Both the position numbers and the translations under genes were made by a program. A stretch of DNA of 64,000 bases from QHXM01 sp963697975 (lineage in GTDB: Bacteria; Acidobacteriota; Blastocatellia; Pyrinomonadales; Pyrinomonadaceae): the NCBI GenBank assembly GCA_963697975.1, contig OY969111.1, positions 5,022,001 through 5,086,000 of the forward strand. The letters run 5' to 3'. Shown here piece by piece: positions 15,796 to 25,235 of this stretch. Every line of letters starts with the position of its first letter. The stretch's first letter is position 1. The notes under the pieces are model-generated. The model was not told the DNA's origin, searched no databases, and was given only the letters and a program-made list of their open reading frames with translations.

Positions 15796-18700
15796 ATGAA
15801 CCGAACCCTACCGTCGCAAGTCGCTTTAACCCTCATCACTTTGTTGCTGGCTGCCGGAATCGCTGTCGGGCAGGGAACTGCTTCGCGCGTGACCGGTGAT
15901 GTCACAGACCCTCAGGGAGCAGTCATCTCCGGCGCAACCGTGACCCTCACGAACGAAGGGACAAAAATCTCGTTCACTACACAGACCACTTCGACCGGCA
16001 CTTACGTCTTCGATTCCGTGCAGATCGGTACTTACACCGTGACGGTTGAAATGCAGGGATTCAAGAAGTTCGTTTCGACCAGCAATCCGGTCAACGTCAA
16101 CCAGCCCGCGACCGTAGACGTGGTGCTTGAGGTCGGCGACATAGATAATATAGTTACTGTGCAGTCGACAGCCGAACTCGTGCAGACGAGCAGTTCGGGC
16201 AATCTTGGCAGCACGATTGAGCAAAAAACATTGGAAGCCCTTCCGATTGTCGGAACGCGCGGCAGAAATCCGCTCGACTTACTGAATTTTCAACCCGGCG
16301 TTGTGTTTGGTGGAAACACCGGCGGCGCAGTTAATGTGAATGGCTCGCGTGACCGCGCTTTTAATTTTACGCTTGACGGCATTGACATCAACGAATCCAC
16401 CGCAGGCGGCTCAAACTTCACCCCGCTTCGCCCGAATCCCGACTCGGTTCAGGAATTCCAAATCGTGACCAGCAACTTTACGGCAGAGCTTGGGCGCAGC
16501 AGCGGCGCGCAGGTCACTTTAGTCACGCGCTCTGGAACGAATGACTTTCACGGTAATTTGTTCGAGTATTATCGAACACCTAGATTTGACGCTAAGAGCT
16601 ACCCGATTACTATTGCCGGAACTCCTAAAGAGCAGTTTGTTCAGCATATCTACGGCGGGAGCTTCGGCGGTCCGCTCTTTAATCCCGGTTTCGGTGAAGG
16701 CACGAAAGCCGGATGGTTGAGAGACAAAGCATTCTTCTTTACCAATCTGCAATTGCTTCGGGCTTACGATACGGCTCTGGTAACGCGAACGGTCTACACT
16801 CAATCGGCGCGGCAAGGTCTGTTCCGTTATGTGGTAGGCCGTGCCAACTCTCCGGCGGGAACGGCAACGGCGGCGGTTAATGGCGATGGAACTGCTACTC
16901 TTCCGGCTTGCATCGGCAATCCGCCGACCAACTCGCCGTGCATTGCTACCTATAACATCGCCACAAATCCGACGGGCGTAGGTCTTGATCCCACGCTGGC
17001 TTCGATTATTAACTCGATGCCGTTGCCAAATAATTTTACGTCGGGCGATGGCTTAAATACGGCGGGCTTTAATTTCGCTTCGCCGCAACACGAGAAGCAA
17101 TACGACTTTGTTACGAAGCTCGATTTCAACCTTCGTCAGAACAGTTTGCTTTACATCCGCTACGCGCAGGGAAGCCAGAGCAGTTTTGGCGATTCGGCAA
17201 ACGCCGGTCGTCCGATTTTCCCCGATTCGCCGAACTTCGTTGATACGGCGCGCACTCCGAAGAATCTGGCTGTCAACTGGCGCTGGTCGCCGACGCCTAC
17301 CATGACGAATGAAGCTATCGTCGGCATAAGCAAATTCTTCTTTAGCTTTGCCACACCCAATCCCGACCCGAATCTACCTTTCGTGTTCCTCAATCCGGCG
17401 ACGCCGAACACAAACTTTTCGTACAACGCGCGCGGTGTGCGAACGTTGCAGATTATAGATAATTTAACTTTTATTCGGGGGGCGCACACTTTCAGAGGCG
17501 GAACTAATCTCCGTTTTAACCGCCACAATGACGACAGGTCGGGTGTCGCCGGGACAGCCATCGAGCCGGTTGTGACTTTTAGCAGCGTGGCTGGCTTCAC
17601 GGGCTTTAATTTGCCCGCTGCCGGTGCGACGAGCATTAATGCTAACGACCTGACGCGATTGCAAAACACGGTGGTTGACCTGCTCGGAAGAGTCAATACT
17701 GTCTCGCAGGCTTTTGTTTCTGACCCGAGTAATCCGAGCGCCTTTGCTCCGGCGGGAACAAGATGGCTTAACAATGCCACCTATCCTGAACTGGATTTTT
17801 ACTTTCAGGATACCTGGCGAGCCAGATCAAATCTGGTGTTCGATATCGGTTTGCGTTGGGAAGCCAAACTACATCCGACGGTTGATGGCAGACCAATTCT
17901 GGTTCCGAACCAACCAGTCAAACTCGGTGCGGCCCCATCAAACACTTTGAGATGGGTTGAGGGCGATGTATTTAAGAACGCCAATGTCCTGCTGCCTTCC
18001 TTTGGCTTTGCCTGGGACCCGTTCAAGAGCGGAAAAACTTCAATCCGTGCGAACTACCGGATTGCGTCTGACAGAATAGCCACATTTTTGTTCGGCTCTT
18101 CGATTTTCCAGAGCACGCCGGGAAATAACGTCGGCGCGACGAATTCCACCTTCGGCCAGGCTGGCGGCCTCTATCGAAATCTTGGGTCTGTAGTTGCCGG
18201 TTTGGCGCCGACGGCCACGCCGGACGCTCTGCGTCAGCCACCGGCTTTTGGCACAGGCTCAATCAGCGTCATTGACCCGGATTTGCAGTTCCCGCAAGTT
18301 CACGAATGGTCCTTTAGTTTCCAACGCGAAATCCGAAACAATGTCGTTGAAGTAAACTACATCGGAAAGCATGCCGTTCATCTCCTCGGCGGATATAACG
18401 TAAATCAGGCAAATATATTCGCTTCGGTTCCGGGCGTCACCGAAAGTAATTTCCTCGATGCGTTCAACCGGGTCAGAGCCAATGCCAGCTACAACAGCCC
18501 GTTAATCAATTTGATTATGTCGGGCAATGCGGCGAATAACGCAGGAACGGCCAGATTCCGCGCTCTCAACACGGCGGCTATCACGCAGGGGGGCGTAGCG
18601 TCGGCGGCTTTGGTGACTTCACAAAGAACCTGTCAGGCGGCGGATGTCACCGCAGGGATTTGCACCAACGCCCAGCTTAATCGAAGGCTGCTCGATGTCA

Positions 18701-19545
18701 ATGGCTTCCCGTTTCTGCTACAGGCGTATCCGCAGTTCACGGGTGGTTTGAACGTCTTCGATAGTAGCGATTATTCGAACTATCACGGTCTTCAGTTAAT
18801 CTTAAAGCGTCGCATCACCACCGGCTTAGGTTTCCAGCTTGGTTATACGCTCTCTAAGTCGAAAGATAATCGCTCATGGGACCCGTCGCTGAGCACCGTT
18901 TCAACCGGCTCTGTACAATCCGCATCGAGCACGCCGTTTGACCTCAGAGACCGCAAGTTAAATTACACCTATTCGGACTTTGATCGTCGCCACGTCTTTC
19001 AGGGAACCTACACCTATGAATTGCCTTTCGGGAGAGGGAGAATGTTTGGTTCCGGCTCGCCGAAGATTGTTGATTGGATCCTCGGCGGATGGCAGACGGC
19101 GGGAACGGTAATCTGGATGTCGGGAAGACCCTTCACGGTTTATTCCGGCATCAATACCGTCAGCAGCGTGGTGCAATCAACGGCAGATTGTAACGGCTGC
19201 GACAGGCATCAGGGCGAACTGGTGTTGGAAAGCGGAAGGAACTTCTGGTTTGACGCGGCTGATCGCGCACTGTTCGCCCCGCCCGCACCCGGCTCAATCG
19301 GAAACACTGGACGCAATTTCTTTATCGCGCCCACCTATTTCCAATGGGATGCCTCGCTTTCAAAGAAATTCGGAATAACCGAGCGGGTCAGCTTCGATCT
19401 GCGCTTTGATGCGAGAAACGTCCTGAATCATCCCTCGTTTGATAACCCGACGGCGGTTATCAACAATGCGCTGTTCGGGCGCATTAACGACACCGTGACC
19501 AACGCCGCGCGAAGGATACAGCTATCGGGCAAGATTAGTTTCTAA
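15796..19545 (+). CDS. Oar-type TonB-dependent receptor with carboxypeptidase-regulatory-like domain
   Basis: The 1249-residue outer-membrane protein has a signal peptide (residues 1-28), an Ig-like carboxypeptidase regulatory domain (about 29-115; VTGDVTDPQGAVISGATVT), a plug domain (about 130-250; NVNGSRDRAFNFTLDGIDINE) and a very large beta-barrel ending RIQLSGKISF with a terminal Phe for BAM recognition. Late barrel motifs GYTLSKSKDN and ARNVLNHPSFDNP are typical of acidobacterial Oar-like receptors. These proteins import bulky oligosaccharides or peptides using TonB energy. ATG 15796 is chosen because AGGAGCGAG lies just upstream and the signal peptide then starts properly. It has its own terminator. 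Confidence 0.92.
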   Translation: MNRTLPSQVALTLITLLLAAGIAVGQGTASRVTGDVTDPQGAVISGATVTLTNEGTKISFTTQTTSTGTYVFDSVQIGTYTVTVEMQGFKKFVSTSNPVNVNQPATVDVVLEVGDIDNIVTVQSTAELVQTSSSGNLGSTIEQKTLEALPIVGTRGRNPLDLLNFQPGVVFGGNTGGAVNVNGSRDRAFNFTLDGIDINESTAGGSNFTPLRPNPDSVQEFQIVTSNFTAELGRSSGAQVTLVTRSGTNDFHGNLFEYYRTPRFDAKSYPITIAGTPKEQFVQHIYGGSFGGPLFNPGFGEGTKAGWLRDKAFFFTNLQLLRAYDTALVTRTVYTQSARQGLFRYVVGRANSPAGTATAAVNGDGTATLPACIGNPPTNSPCIATYNIATNPTGVGLDPTLASIINSMPLPNNFTSGDGLNTAGFNFASPQHEKQYDFVTKLDFNLRQNSLLYIRYAQGSQSSFGDSANAGRPIFPDSPNFVDTARTPKNLAVNWRWSPTPTMTNEAIVGISKFFFSFATPNPDPNLPFVFLNPATPNTNFSYNARGVRTLQIIDNLTFIRGAHTFRGGTNLRFNRHNDDRSGVAGTAIEPVVTFSSVAGFTGFNLPAAGATSINANDLTRLQNTVVDLLGRVNTVSQAFVSDPSNPSAFAPAGTRWLNNATYPELDFYFQDTWRARSNLVFDIGLRWEAKLHPTVDGRPILVPNQPVKLGAAPSNTLRWVEGDVFKNANVLLPSFGFAWDPFKSGKTSIRANYRIASDRIATFLFGSSIFQSTPGNNVGATNSTFGQAGGLYRNLGSVVAGLAPTATPDALRQPPAFGTGSISVIDPDLQFPQVHEWSFSFQREIRNNVVEVNYIGKHAVHLLGGYNVNQANIFASVPGVTESNFLDAFNRVRANASYNSPLINLIMSGNAANNAGTARFRALNTAAITQGGVASAALVTSQRTCQAADVTAGICTNAQLNRRLLDVNGFPFLLQAYPQFTGGLNVFDSSDYSNYHGLQLILKRRITTGLGFQLGYTLSKSKDNRSWDPSLSTVSTGSVQSASSTPFDLRDRKLNYTYSDFDRRHVFQGTYTYELPFGRGRMFGSGSPKIVDWILGGWQTAGTVIWMSGRPFTVYSGINTVSSVVQSTADCNGCDRHQGELVLESGRNFWFDAADRALFAPPAPGSIGNTGRNFFIAPTYFQWDASLSKKFGITERVSFDLRFDARNVLNHPSFDNPTAVINNALFGRINDTVTNAARRIQLSGKISF

Positions 19546-19587
19546 GGACCCCTTGTTTGGATTGAAAGAGAAGTAAGCGAGAAAGGT

Positions 19588-19631
19588 GTTGACCCTCTCG
19601 CCCTGTGAATTCTGAGGGCGAGAGGGTCAAC
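19588..19631. terminator. Intrinsic terminator after TonB receptor 1
   Basis: The 17-bp perfect arms GTTGACCCTCTCGCCCT (19588-19604) and AGGGCGAGAGGGTCAAC (19615-19631) have a 10-base loop, followed by CATCTTTTG. It is the strongest hairpin type in the window. Confidence 0.85.
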
Positions 19632-19656
19632 CATCTTTTGTGATCGTTCTCGTGGT

Positions 19657-21264
19657 ATGAAAATTCTTCCCTTGCTTCATCGAACTGCGTCTGCTCTCCT
19701 GATGGTACTCCTGGCCTCCGGCTTCGTGACTCCGCTTCATGCGCGGCGAAGCTCAGAGCCTGTCTATGATCTTGTCATCATCAATGGACGCATCGTTGAC
19801 GGAACGGGTAATCCCTGGTTTCGCGCCGACGTTGCCATTAAGGATGGACGCATCGCACGCATTGGCCGCGTCGAGGCGGGTCAGGCAAAGCAAGTGATAG
19901 ATGCTCGCGGGCAAATCGTCGCTCCCGGCTTTATAGATGTTCATACCCACGTCGAGTCAATCTACAAACAACCCGAAGCCGAAAATTTTGTGCGGATGGG
20001 TGTGACTTCGCTCGTCACGGGCAACTGCGGCTCGTCTGCGACGGACATTAAAGAATTCTTAGGACGTATAAAAGAGAATCCTCTCGCCGTCAATCTCGCC
20101 ACGCTCATCGCTCACGGTTCTGTGCGAAGCAAGGTGATGGGCCTTAACGACCGCGCGCCGACACCGGAAGAGTTGCGGAAGATGGAAGCGCTCGTCGAGC
20201 AGGGAATGAAAGACGGCGCGGTCGGCCTCTCGACGGGTCTTATCTATTTGCCGGGGCTTTACGCGAAGACCGACGAGGTGGTTGCGCTCGCGCGCGTTGC
20301 CGCCCGCTACAATGGGCTTTACGCGACGCACATGCGTAACGAAGGCACGGAGGTTGTCGCGGCGATCCGCGAAAGCATTGAGATTGGCGAGCAGGCAAAT
20401 CTACCCGTTGAAATTTCTCACTTCAAGATTTCGGCTCGAAAGCTATGGGGCAAGAGCGATGTGACGCTCGGCCTCGTGCGTGAAGCTCGCAAGCGCGGAC
20501 TTGTCGTGACCGTTGACCAGTACGCTTACACAGCCTCTTCCACTTCGCTCGACATTCGCCTTCCCGACTGGCTGCTCGACGGAGGGCGCGAGGAAGGCAA
20601 GAAGCGTCTCGCAGACAAAGCGACCCGCGAGCGCATCATCCGCGAGATGAAGGAAGGTTTGAAAAGAACGGGTTTCAAAGACTACGACTATGCTGTCGTT
20701 GCTTCTTACTCGCCCAATCCTTCGTTCAATGGGAAATCCATCAAAGCGATTGCGAAAGAGGCGCGTGGCAAAAACGACCTCAATAATCAGATCGAACAAA
20801 TCCTTGAGATGTACGCGGCTGGCGGCGCGGGCATGGTCTATCACGGCATGAGCGAAGATGATGTCAAAGAGATCATGCGCGAGCCATTCACCATGATCGC
20901 CTCGGATAGCGGTGTGCGTCGCATGGGCGAAGGCATGCCGCACCCGCGCGGCTACGGCAACAACGCGCGCGTGCTCGGTCACTACGTGCGCGAGTTGCGC
21001 CTGCTCTCCCTTGAGGATGCTGTGCGGAAGATGACCAGCCTCCCCGCGCAGACTTTTAACTTGCGTGATCGCGGACTCCTTCGTGAGGGCTTCGCGGCAG
21101 ACCTTGTCATTTTCGACGCGGAGAGCGTCGGGGATCGCGCCACTTTCGAGCAGCCGCACCAGTATCCGGTTGGAATCAGCTTTGTCATCGTCAACGGCGC
21201 GACGGTGCTGGACGACGGTCGGATGACGACCCATCGTCCGGGGACAGCGCTCCGCCTTCATTGA
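19657..21264 (+). CDS. Exported D-aminoacylase (N-acyl-D-amino-acid deacylase)
   Basis: The 535-residue amidohydrolase-superfamily enzyme has a signal peptide (MKILPLLHRTASALLMVLLASG...HA). The metal-site motifs appear in order: DVHTHVE, TGNCGSSA with the Cys that replaces the usual carboxylated Lys in D-aminoacylases, YATHMRNEG, EISHFK, DQYAYTAS and SDSGV. The small beta-sandwich is formed by the two ends (DLVIINGRIVDGTG and GFAADLVIFDA). Relatives release D-amino acids from N-acyl-D-amino acids. In a neighbourhood of wall-salvage genes this could act on D-amino acids from peptidoglycan, which is inference. ATG at 19657 directly precedes the signal sequence. Confidence 0.9.
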   Translation: MKILPLLHRTASALLMVLLASGFVTPLHARRSSEPVYDLVIINGRIVDGTGNPWFRADVAIKDGRIARIGRVEAGQAKQVIDARGQIVAPGFIDVHTHVESIYKQPEAENFVRMGVTSLVTGNCGSSATDIKEFLGRIKENPLAVNLATLIAHGSVRSKVMGLNDRAPTPEELRKMEALVEQGMKDGAVGLSTGLIYLPGLYAKTDEVVALARVAARYNGLYATHMRNEGTEVVAAIRESIEIGEQANLPVEISHFKISARKLWGKSDVTLGLVREARKRGLVVTVDQYAYTASSTSLDIRLPDWLLDGGREEGKKRLADKATRERIIREMKEGLKRTGFKDYDYAVVASYSPNPSFNGKSIKAIAKEARGKNDLNNQIEQILEMYAAGGAGMVYHGMSEDDVKEIMREPFTMIASDSGVRRMGEGMPHPRGYGNNARVLGHYVRELRLLSLEDAVRKMTSLPAQTFNLRDRGLLREGFAADLVIFDAESVGDRATFEQPHQYPVGISFVIVNGATVLDDGRMTTHRPGTALRLH

Positions 21265-21382
21265 GAGAGAAAGGATACAGCTATCAACCACGTCCCGGCA
21301 GAGCTTTGAGGTTTTTCGCCGTTCTTTTTGACTTGAGTAAATAGTAATCGACCCGAATTGTCAGGAGCGTGAGATATTGATC

Positions 21383-21410
21383 TTGCAAACCGCACTTCAG
21401 GTGGTATATA
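21383..21410 (+). promoter_or_regulatory. Candidate sigma-70 promoter of the thioredoxin-like/Cys-rich pair
   Basis: TTGCAA (21383-21388) and TATATA (21405-21410) are separated by 16 bases, in an AT-rich gap about 70 bases upstream of the thioredoxin-like gene. Confidence 0.45.
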
Positions 21411-21480
21411 TAGCGACCCTCAGGGCGAGGAACGAACTTCCGCTGGCAATGTTAGTATCTCTCAAAGATGCGACCTTCTT

Positions 21481-22014
21481 GTGAGTAATATGGCTTTGCA
21501 AAACGTATCTAAGAAGATAGAACTCGTAGCCCACATAGCGATAATTGTGCTGGCCATTTTGGTCAGTATCATGCTGGTCAAGAGATTCTTAATGCCGCAC
21601 ACGCATGAGCCTGCGGCTCGGTCTCAGGTTGAAATCGGAACGCGGCTTTCGCTTCCGGGCATAGACTGGGCCAAGAGCAGGCGGACAGTGATTCTCGTTC
21701 TATCGAAAGACTGCCGTTTCTGCACGGCAAGTGCCTCCCTTTACCAACAGATCGCAATAGAAAGGACAAAGCTGGAAAGCGTTAGAATGGTCGCATTCTT
21801 CCCGCAACCTGTTGGTGAAGCTCAGAAGTACCTTAGCGATCTTGGGGTTGTAGTCGATGAAGTTAACCAGGTCAGGCTCGATGCTCTGGGGGTAAGTGGA
21901 ACGCCGACGCTGATTCTTGTCGATGGCGCGGGAACCGTACGGAAGGTTTGGACAGGTAAACTGCCGCCCGACAAAGAATCTGAAATGTTGAGCGAGCTGC
22001 GTCGCGAAGGTTGA
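21481..22014 (+). CDS. Membrane-anchored thioredoxin-like protein with CxxC motif
   Basis: The roughly 177-residue protein has one N-terminal membrane segment (about residues 16-36, VAHIAIIVLAILVSIMLV) and then an extracytoplasmic thioredoxin-like domain. CRFC is the candidate redox CxxC, and SGTPTLILVDGAG contains the cis-Pro loop characteristic of the fold. It resembles TlpA/DsbE-like anchored thiol oxidoreductases. Start choice is open (GTG 21481 or ATG 21490), with no clear ribosome site for either. The next gene, 49 bp downstream, encodes a secreted protein with 12 cysteines, so this protein may form or reduce disulfides in it (inference). Base composition is more AT-rich than in flanking genes, hinting at acquisition. 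Confidence 0.75.
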   Translation: MSNMALQNVSKKIELVAHIAIIVLAILVSIMLVKRFLMPHTHEPAARSQVEIGTRLSLPGIDWAKSRRTVILVLSKDCRFCTASASLYQQIAIERTKLESVRMVAFFPQPVGEAQKYLSDLGVVVDEVNQVRLDALGVSGTPTLILVDGAGTVRKVWTGKLPPDKESEMLSELRREG

Positions 22015-22063
22015 TGCAGCCTTGCCGCAACGTTTTTACCAGCTTCTAAGAAAGGACAACATC

Positions 22064-22453
22064 ATGAAAAAGGCGCTGAAGATTGCCGCGTATGTTACCG
22101 TGCTATCGCTTGCAACTGTCGTTGTGTTCGCAGGCCCATGTGAAGATAGCTGTAACTATAACAATACTCAATGCACAAGTCAGACTTCGGCTGCTTATAA
22201 TCAATGTGTAAGCAATATTGAAACGAATGACAGTCAATGTTACGCTGAGGCAAATGCAATGTACCAGAATTGTATGGCTACTGCTCATCAGCAAGAGCAA
22301 TCCATATGCAATTCGATGCTTTGGCAGGCAGAGACCAATTGCATGCAGGAGCATATGGGAGGACATGCCACATGTGAGCAAAATGTAGCGATGGACCAGC
22401 AGACTTGCGCCAATGATTATGACAACTGTCTCTTTGTCTGTAGCACTCAGTAG
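22064..22453 (+). CDS. Secreted 12-cysteine protein with palindromic Cys spacing (unknown family)
   Basis: I do not recognise this 129-residue protein. It has a signal peptide with likely cleavage after VFA (residue 23). The mature part holds Cys 26, 30, 37, 48, 59, 70, 82, 93, 104, 115, 122 and 126, giving gaps of 3,6,10,10,10,11,10,10,10,6,3, a perfect palindrome. At 100 degrees per residue each half places all six Cys on one helix face, so a helical hairpin with six cross-rungs (Cys n to Cys 13-n) fits. The rest is rich in Gln, Asn, Ala, Met and acidic residues, with few hydrophobic core residues. AAGAAAGGACAACATC precedes ATG 22064. The DNA is AT-rich (22 of 60 bases are G or C at 22141-22200). 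Function unknown; metal binding, secretion scaffold or toxin are possibilities. Confidence 0.75.
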   Translation: MKKALKIAAYVTVLSLATVVVFAGPCEDSCNYNNTQCTSQTSAAYNQCVSNIETNDSQCYAEANAMYQNCMATAHQQEQSICNSMLWQAETNCMQEHMGGHATCEQNVAMDQQTCANDYDNCLFVCSTQ

Positions 22454-22498
22454 CCAACACCAATGACCTGAGGCAAGGGGCTATCGCGCGTACCATGC

Positions 22499-23545
22499 TT
22501 CGCGGTCGCCTACGCAGTGACGCTCATAGATCCAAATCTCGAGATGCCATACACGCAGGAGTGGAATCTTAGCTTCGAGCGCGAGATGCCTTGTAGCTCC
22601 AAAATGCGCGCGAGCGACACGGGCAATCGCGGCATCGGGCTGCTGCGCTTCGCGCTCGATAATCTGCCGAGTATTGATCCGAACAACGTGCTAGTCGCCA
22701 ATCATCCAAACGATGCGCCCGCTGTTCTCTACATGGCAGCCAACCGCCCATCGGGTGACCCGCGCGCCGTAGTGTTCACGACCAACACCGCCGTCAGCAA
22801 CGGTGCGTGGAGCTACTATCACGGCCTGCAACTCGAATGGACGAAGCGCTTGAGTCATAATTTGAACTTCCAGTCTTCTTATACGTGGAGCAAGGCTATT
22901 GATACTACTTCAGAGGCAACGGCGGTTGGCGCAGGCGACACGAACCAGACGGGCAACAATGCGCGAACGGCGCGCGCCCTCTCGCGTTTTCACACGCCGC
23001 ACCGCCTGACCTTTTATGCCACCTATCGTCTGCCCTGGTTCCAAAAAGAGCGCGGCATCGTCGGACAACTTCTCGGCGGCTGGCAATTCTCGACCGTCGT
23101 CAAGCTGTCGAAGGGCACGCCCTTCACAGTCTTTACCACCGCGCTTGATCTGAACCTTGACTCGTTTGGCGAGAGCCGCCCCGTGCTGCTCGACCCGTCG
23201 GTTCTGGGACGCAGCATCAACGACCCTGCGACTTCGCAGCAGCAATTGCCGCGCACGGCCTTCCGCACGCTGACCACCTCGGACTTCAACACGTCCACGC
23301 TCGGGCGTAATACGTTCTTCACCGATGGTGTGCAGAACGTTGACATGGCTTTCTACAAGAGCTTCAATATGCCCTGGGAGAATCACCGCTTCACGTTGCG
23401 GGCAGACTTCTTTAACGCCTTCAACCATGTGCAGTACGGTTTCCCCGCTACGGACATCACGGCTGCCAACTTCGGCGCGATCACAGGAACAGCGACGCAG
23501 TACGTACCGCGCACGGTTCAGGTTTCGATGCGCTACGCTTTCTAA
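22499..23545 (+). pseudogene. TonB-dependent receptor remnant (C-terminal third only)
   Basis: The reading frame encodes only the end of an Oar-type receptor barrel. It starts around TLIDPNLEMPYTQEWNLSFERE, which aligns with SVIDPDLQFPQVHEWSFSFQRE deep inside the intact receptor at 15796-19545, and ends MRYAF with the usual terminal Phe. Signal peptide, regulatory domain, plug and most of the barrel, some 850 residues, are absent. A GTG at 22517 could start translation, but no signal peptide would be present, so it is called a pseudogene. Its left boundary lies just after the AT-rich Cys-rich gene, suggesting that the receptor was truncated by whatever brought that module in. The DNA has regained the GC-rich composition of the flanks. 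Confidence 0.8.
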
Positions 23546-23565
23546 AAAGATCAATTCACTTTTTC

Positions 23566-23590
23566 GGGCAGAAGCTGAAACCTTCTGCCC
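23566..23590. terminator. Intrinsic terminator after the receptor remnant
   Basis: GGGCAGAAG (23566-23574) and CTTCTGCCC (23582-23590) form a 9-bp stem with a 7-base loop, preceded and followed by T-rich sequence. Retention of this receptor terminator supports a formerly complete gene. Confidence 0.65.
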
Positions 23591-23623
23591 TTCGTTATCT
23601 CAGACGGGATAGGTCGTCAAAAC

Positions 23624-24961
23624 ATGGTTCCAACAGCATCTGTCGTGCGTGCGACGATCTCTGCCCCTCTCGCCGCGTCTTTAACAATTCTCGCCGCCTG
23701 TCTGCTGATACTTTCATCTTCGCTCCCAGCCAACGCGCAGGATGCTGTGAAGACCGCCGCGCCGGTCAAGCCGCCGCCCAATGAAGTGCGCGCTCTCTGG
23801 GTGGTGCGGACGACTCTCACCACTAGAGAAAAGATTAGGACTATGGTCGAGAGCGCGGCTGGCGCAGGCTTCAACACGCTGATCGTGCAGGTGCGTGGAC
23901 GAGGCGACGCTTATTACCGTTCACAGTGGGAGCCGCGAGCCGCTGCTCTCAAAGATCAGCCCGCCGACTTTGACCCGCTCGCCGTGACGCTGACGGAAGC
24001 AAAGCGCAGGGGACTGAAAGTCCACGCGTGGGTCAACACGAATCTTCTGGCCAATCTGGATGAGTTGCCGACAGTACCCGATCACATCTACAACGCCCGG
24101 CCTGAATGGTTAGCTGTGCCTCGCGCCGTCGCCGCAGAACTCTACAGCATGACGCCATCCAATCCGCGTTATCGCGCAGCGGTGGTCGAATGGTCGAAGG
24201 CCAATCGCGCGGAACTCGAAGGAGTCTACGTCAGTCCCGCGCACCCCGCTGTGCGCGAGCACATCTATTCGATCTGGATGGACCTCCTGAGCCGTTACGA
24301 TTTGAACGGACTCCACTTCGATTACGTTCGCTTTGCCAGTCCGGACTTCGACTACAGCCGCACGTCTCTCGAACGCTTTCGCGCGTGGCTTGAGCCGCGC
24401 CTGAGCGCGCCTGAACGACGCCTGCTCGAAACCGCGCTGAAGACTGACCCGCTCGCTGCCGCTGCTTCTTACAGCGAGCAGTTCGCAGACTTCCAGCGCG
24501 AACAGGTGACTTCTCTCGTCGAGCGTATTTACTACGGCGTCAAAAAGCGCAAACCCGGATTGACGGTTTCGGCTGCCGTCTTCGCCAACGACGAGAATGC
24601 CCACACGCGGCGGTTTCAAGACTGGCGGCGCTGGCTCTCGATGGGCGTGCTCGATGTCGCCTGCCCGATGGCCTACACCACCGACACGGAGACGTTTCGC
24701 AAGCAGATAGAGGGCGCGGTCGCGGCGGCGAAGCCATCGGGCGGGCGTGTCTGGGCGGGCATCGGGGCTTATCGCGTCCCGGCAGAGTCGGCCATCGAGA
24801 AGATAAACGCCGCACGCGCAGCGGGTGCGGACGGTATAATTTTATTCTCCTACGATTTTACGCTTAGCAAAGGTCCGCTGAACCCGGAAGGTGATTACCT
24901 CCAGCGCGTGCGGCGAGGCGCTTTCGATGAGGCGACACCCCCAGCGCAATCAGTGCAATGA
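23624..24961 (+). CDS. Exported glycosyl hydrolase-like GHL10 protein (DUF187, DigH/YngK-like)
   Basis: The 445-residue protein has a signal peptide (about residues 1-38, ending PANAQ) and the GHL10 TIM-barrel: EVRALWVVRTT, GFNTLIVQVRGRGDAYY, LKVHAWVNTNLL, LNGLHFDYVRFASP, VLDVACPMAYT and ADGIILFSYDF. Asp in HFDYVRF and Glu/Asp residues at the strand ends are the usual active-site positions. E. coli DigH (YddW) of this family cleaves denuded peptidoglycan glycan, so a wall-degrading role fits the salvage genes nearby, but other glycan substrates are possible. It follows the receptor remnant's terminator by 34 bp and is probably transcribed alone. Confidence 0.85.
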   Translation: MVPTASVVRATISAPLAASLTILAACLLILSSSLPANAQDAVKTAAPVKPPPNEVRALWVVRTTLTTREKIRTMVESAAGAGFNTLIVQVRGRGDAYYRSQWEPRAAALKDQPADFDPLAVTLTEAKRRGLKVHAWVNTNLLANLDELPTVPDHIYNARPEWLAVPRAVAAELYSMTPSNPRYRAAVVEWSKANRAELEGVYVSPAHPAVREHIYSIWMDLLSRYDLNGLHFDYVRFASPDFDYSRTSLERFRAWLEPRLSAPERRLLETALKTDPLAAAASYSEQFADFQREQVTSLVERIYYGVKKRKPGLTVSAAVFANDENAHTRRFQDWRRWLSMGVLDVACPMAYTTDTETFRKQIEGAVAAAKPSGGRVWAGIGAYRVPAESAIEKINAARAAGADGIILFSYDFTLSKGPLNPEGDYLQRVRRGAFDEATPPAQSVQ

Positions 24962-25025
24962 AACTGTTTTCTGATAAAGCAAAATGCTTTGCGGGCGGAG
25001 TAATCGTCTCCGGGCGATAAAAATC

Positions 25026-25055
25026 TTGCCGTGCGCGGCGGCATCGGTGTATAAC
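25026..25055 (+). promoter_or_regulatory. Candidate sigma-70 promoter of TonB receptor 2
   Basis: TTGCCG (25026-25031) and TATAAC (25050-25055) are 18 bases apart, about 180 bases upstream of the receptor ATG. The rest of the 24962-25235 gap holds a small AAAGCA/TGCTTT hairpin near 24976-24990 and nothing else recognisable. Confidence 0.4.
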
Positions 25056-25235
25056 TTGCGCGCAATCGTAATCTGAGCAGATACCACTTCAAGCGATAGC
25101 TGCTCTAAAAAACTTCCGGTTCGTTTTCAAATCTGCACCTTTATCTAATCACTTCGATCCCCTTTGGGTAGACGTGCAGGTTTTGATGCGATTCCGGCTT
25201 CCCAATCTGTCACCTTAGTAAAGAGGAATCACGCT

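Noticed and set aside
19515..21283. Shared 15-mer AAGGATACAGCTATC in the receptor end and after the D-aminoacylase
   Set aside because: One or two 15-base coincidences are expected by chance in 64 kb, and the match does not extend. No duplication boundary is supported.
22517..23545. Functional small outer-membrane receptor
   Set aside because: It lacks signal peptide, plug and most of the barrel that the intact homologue in this window has; a remnant is more likely.
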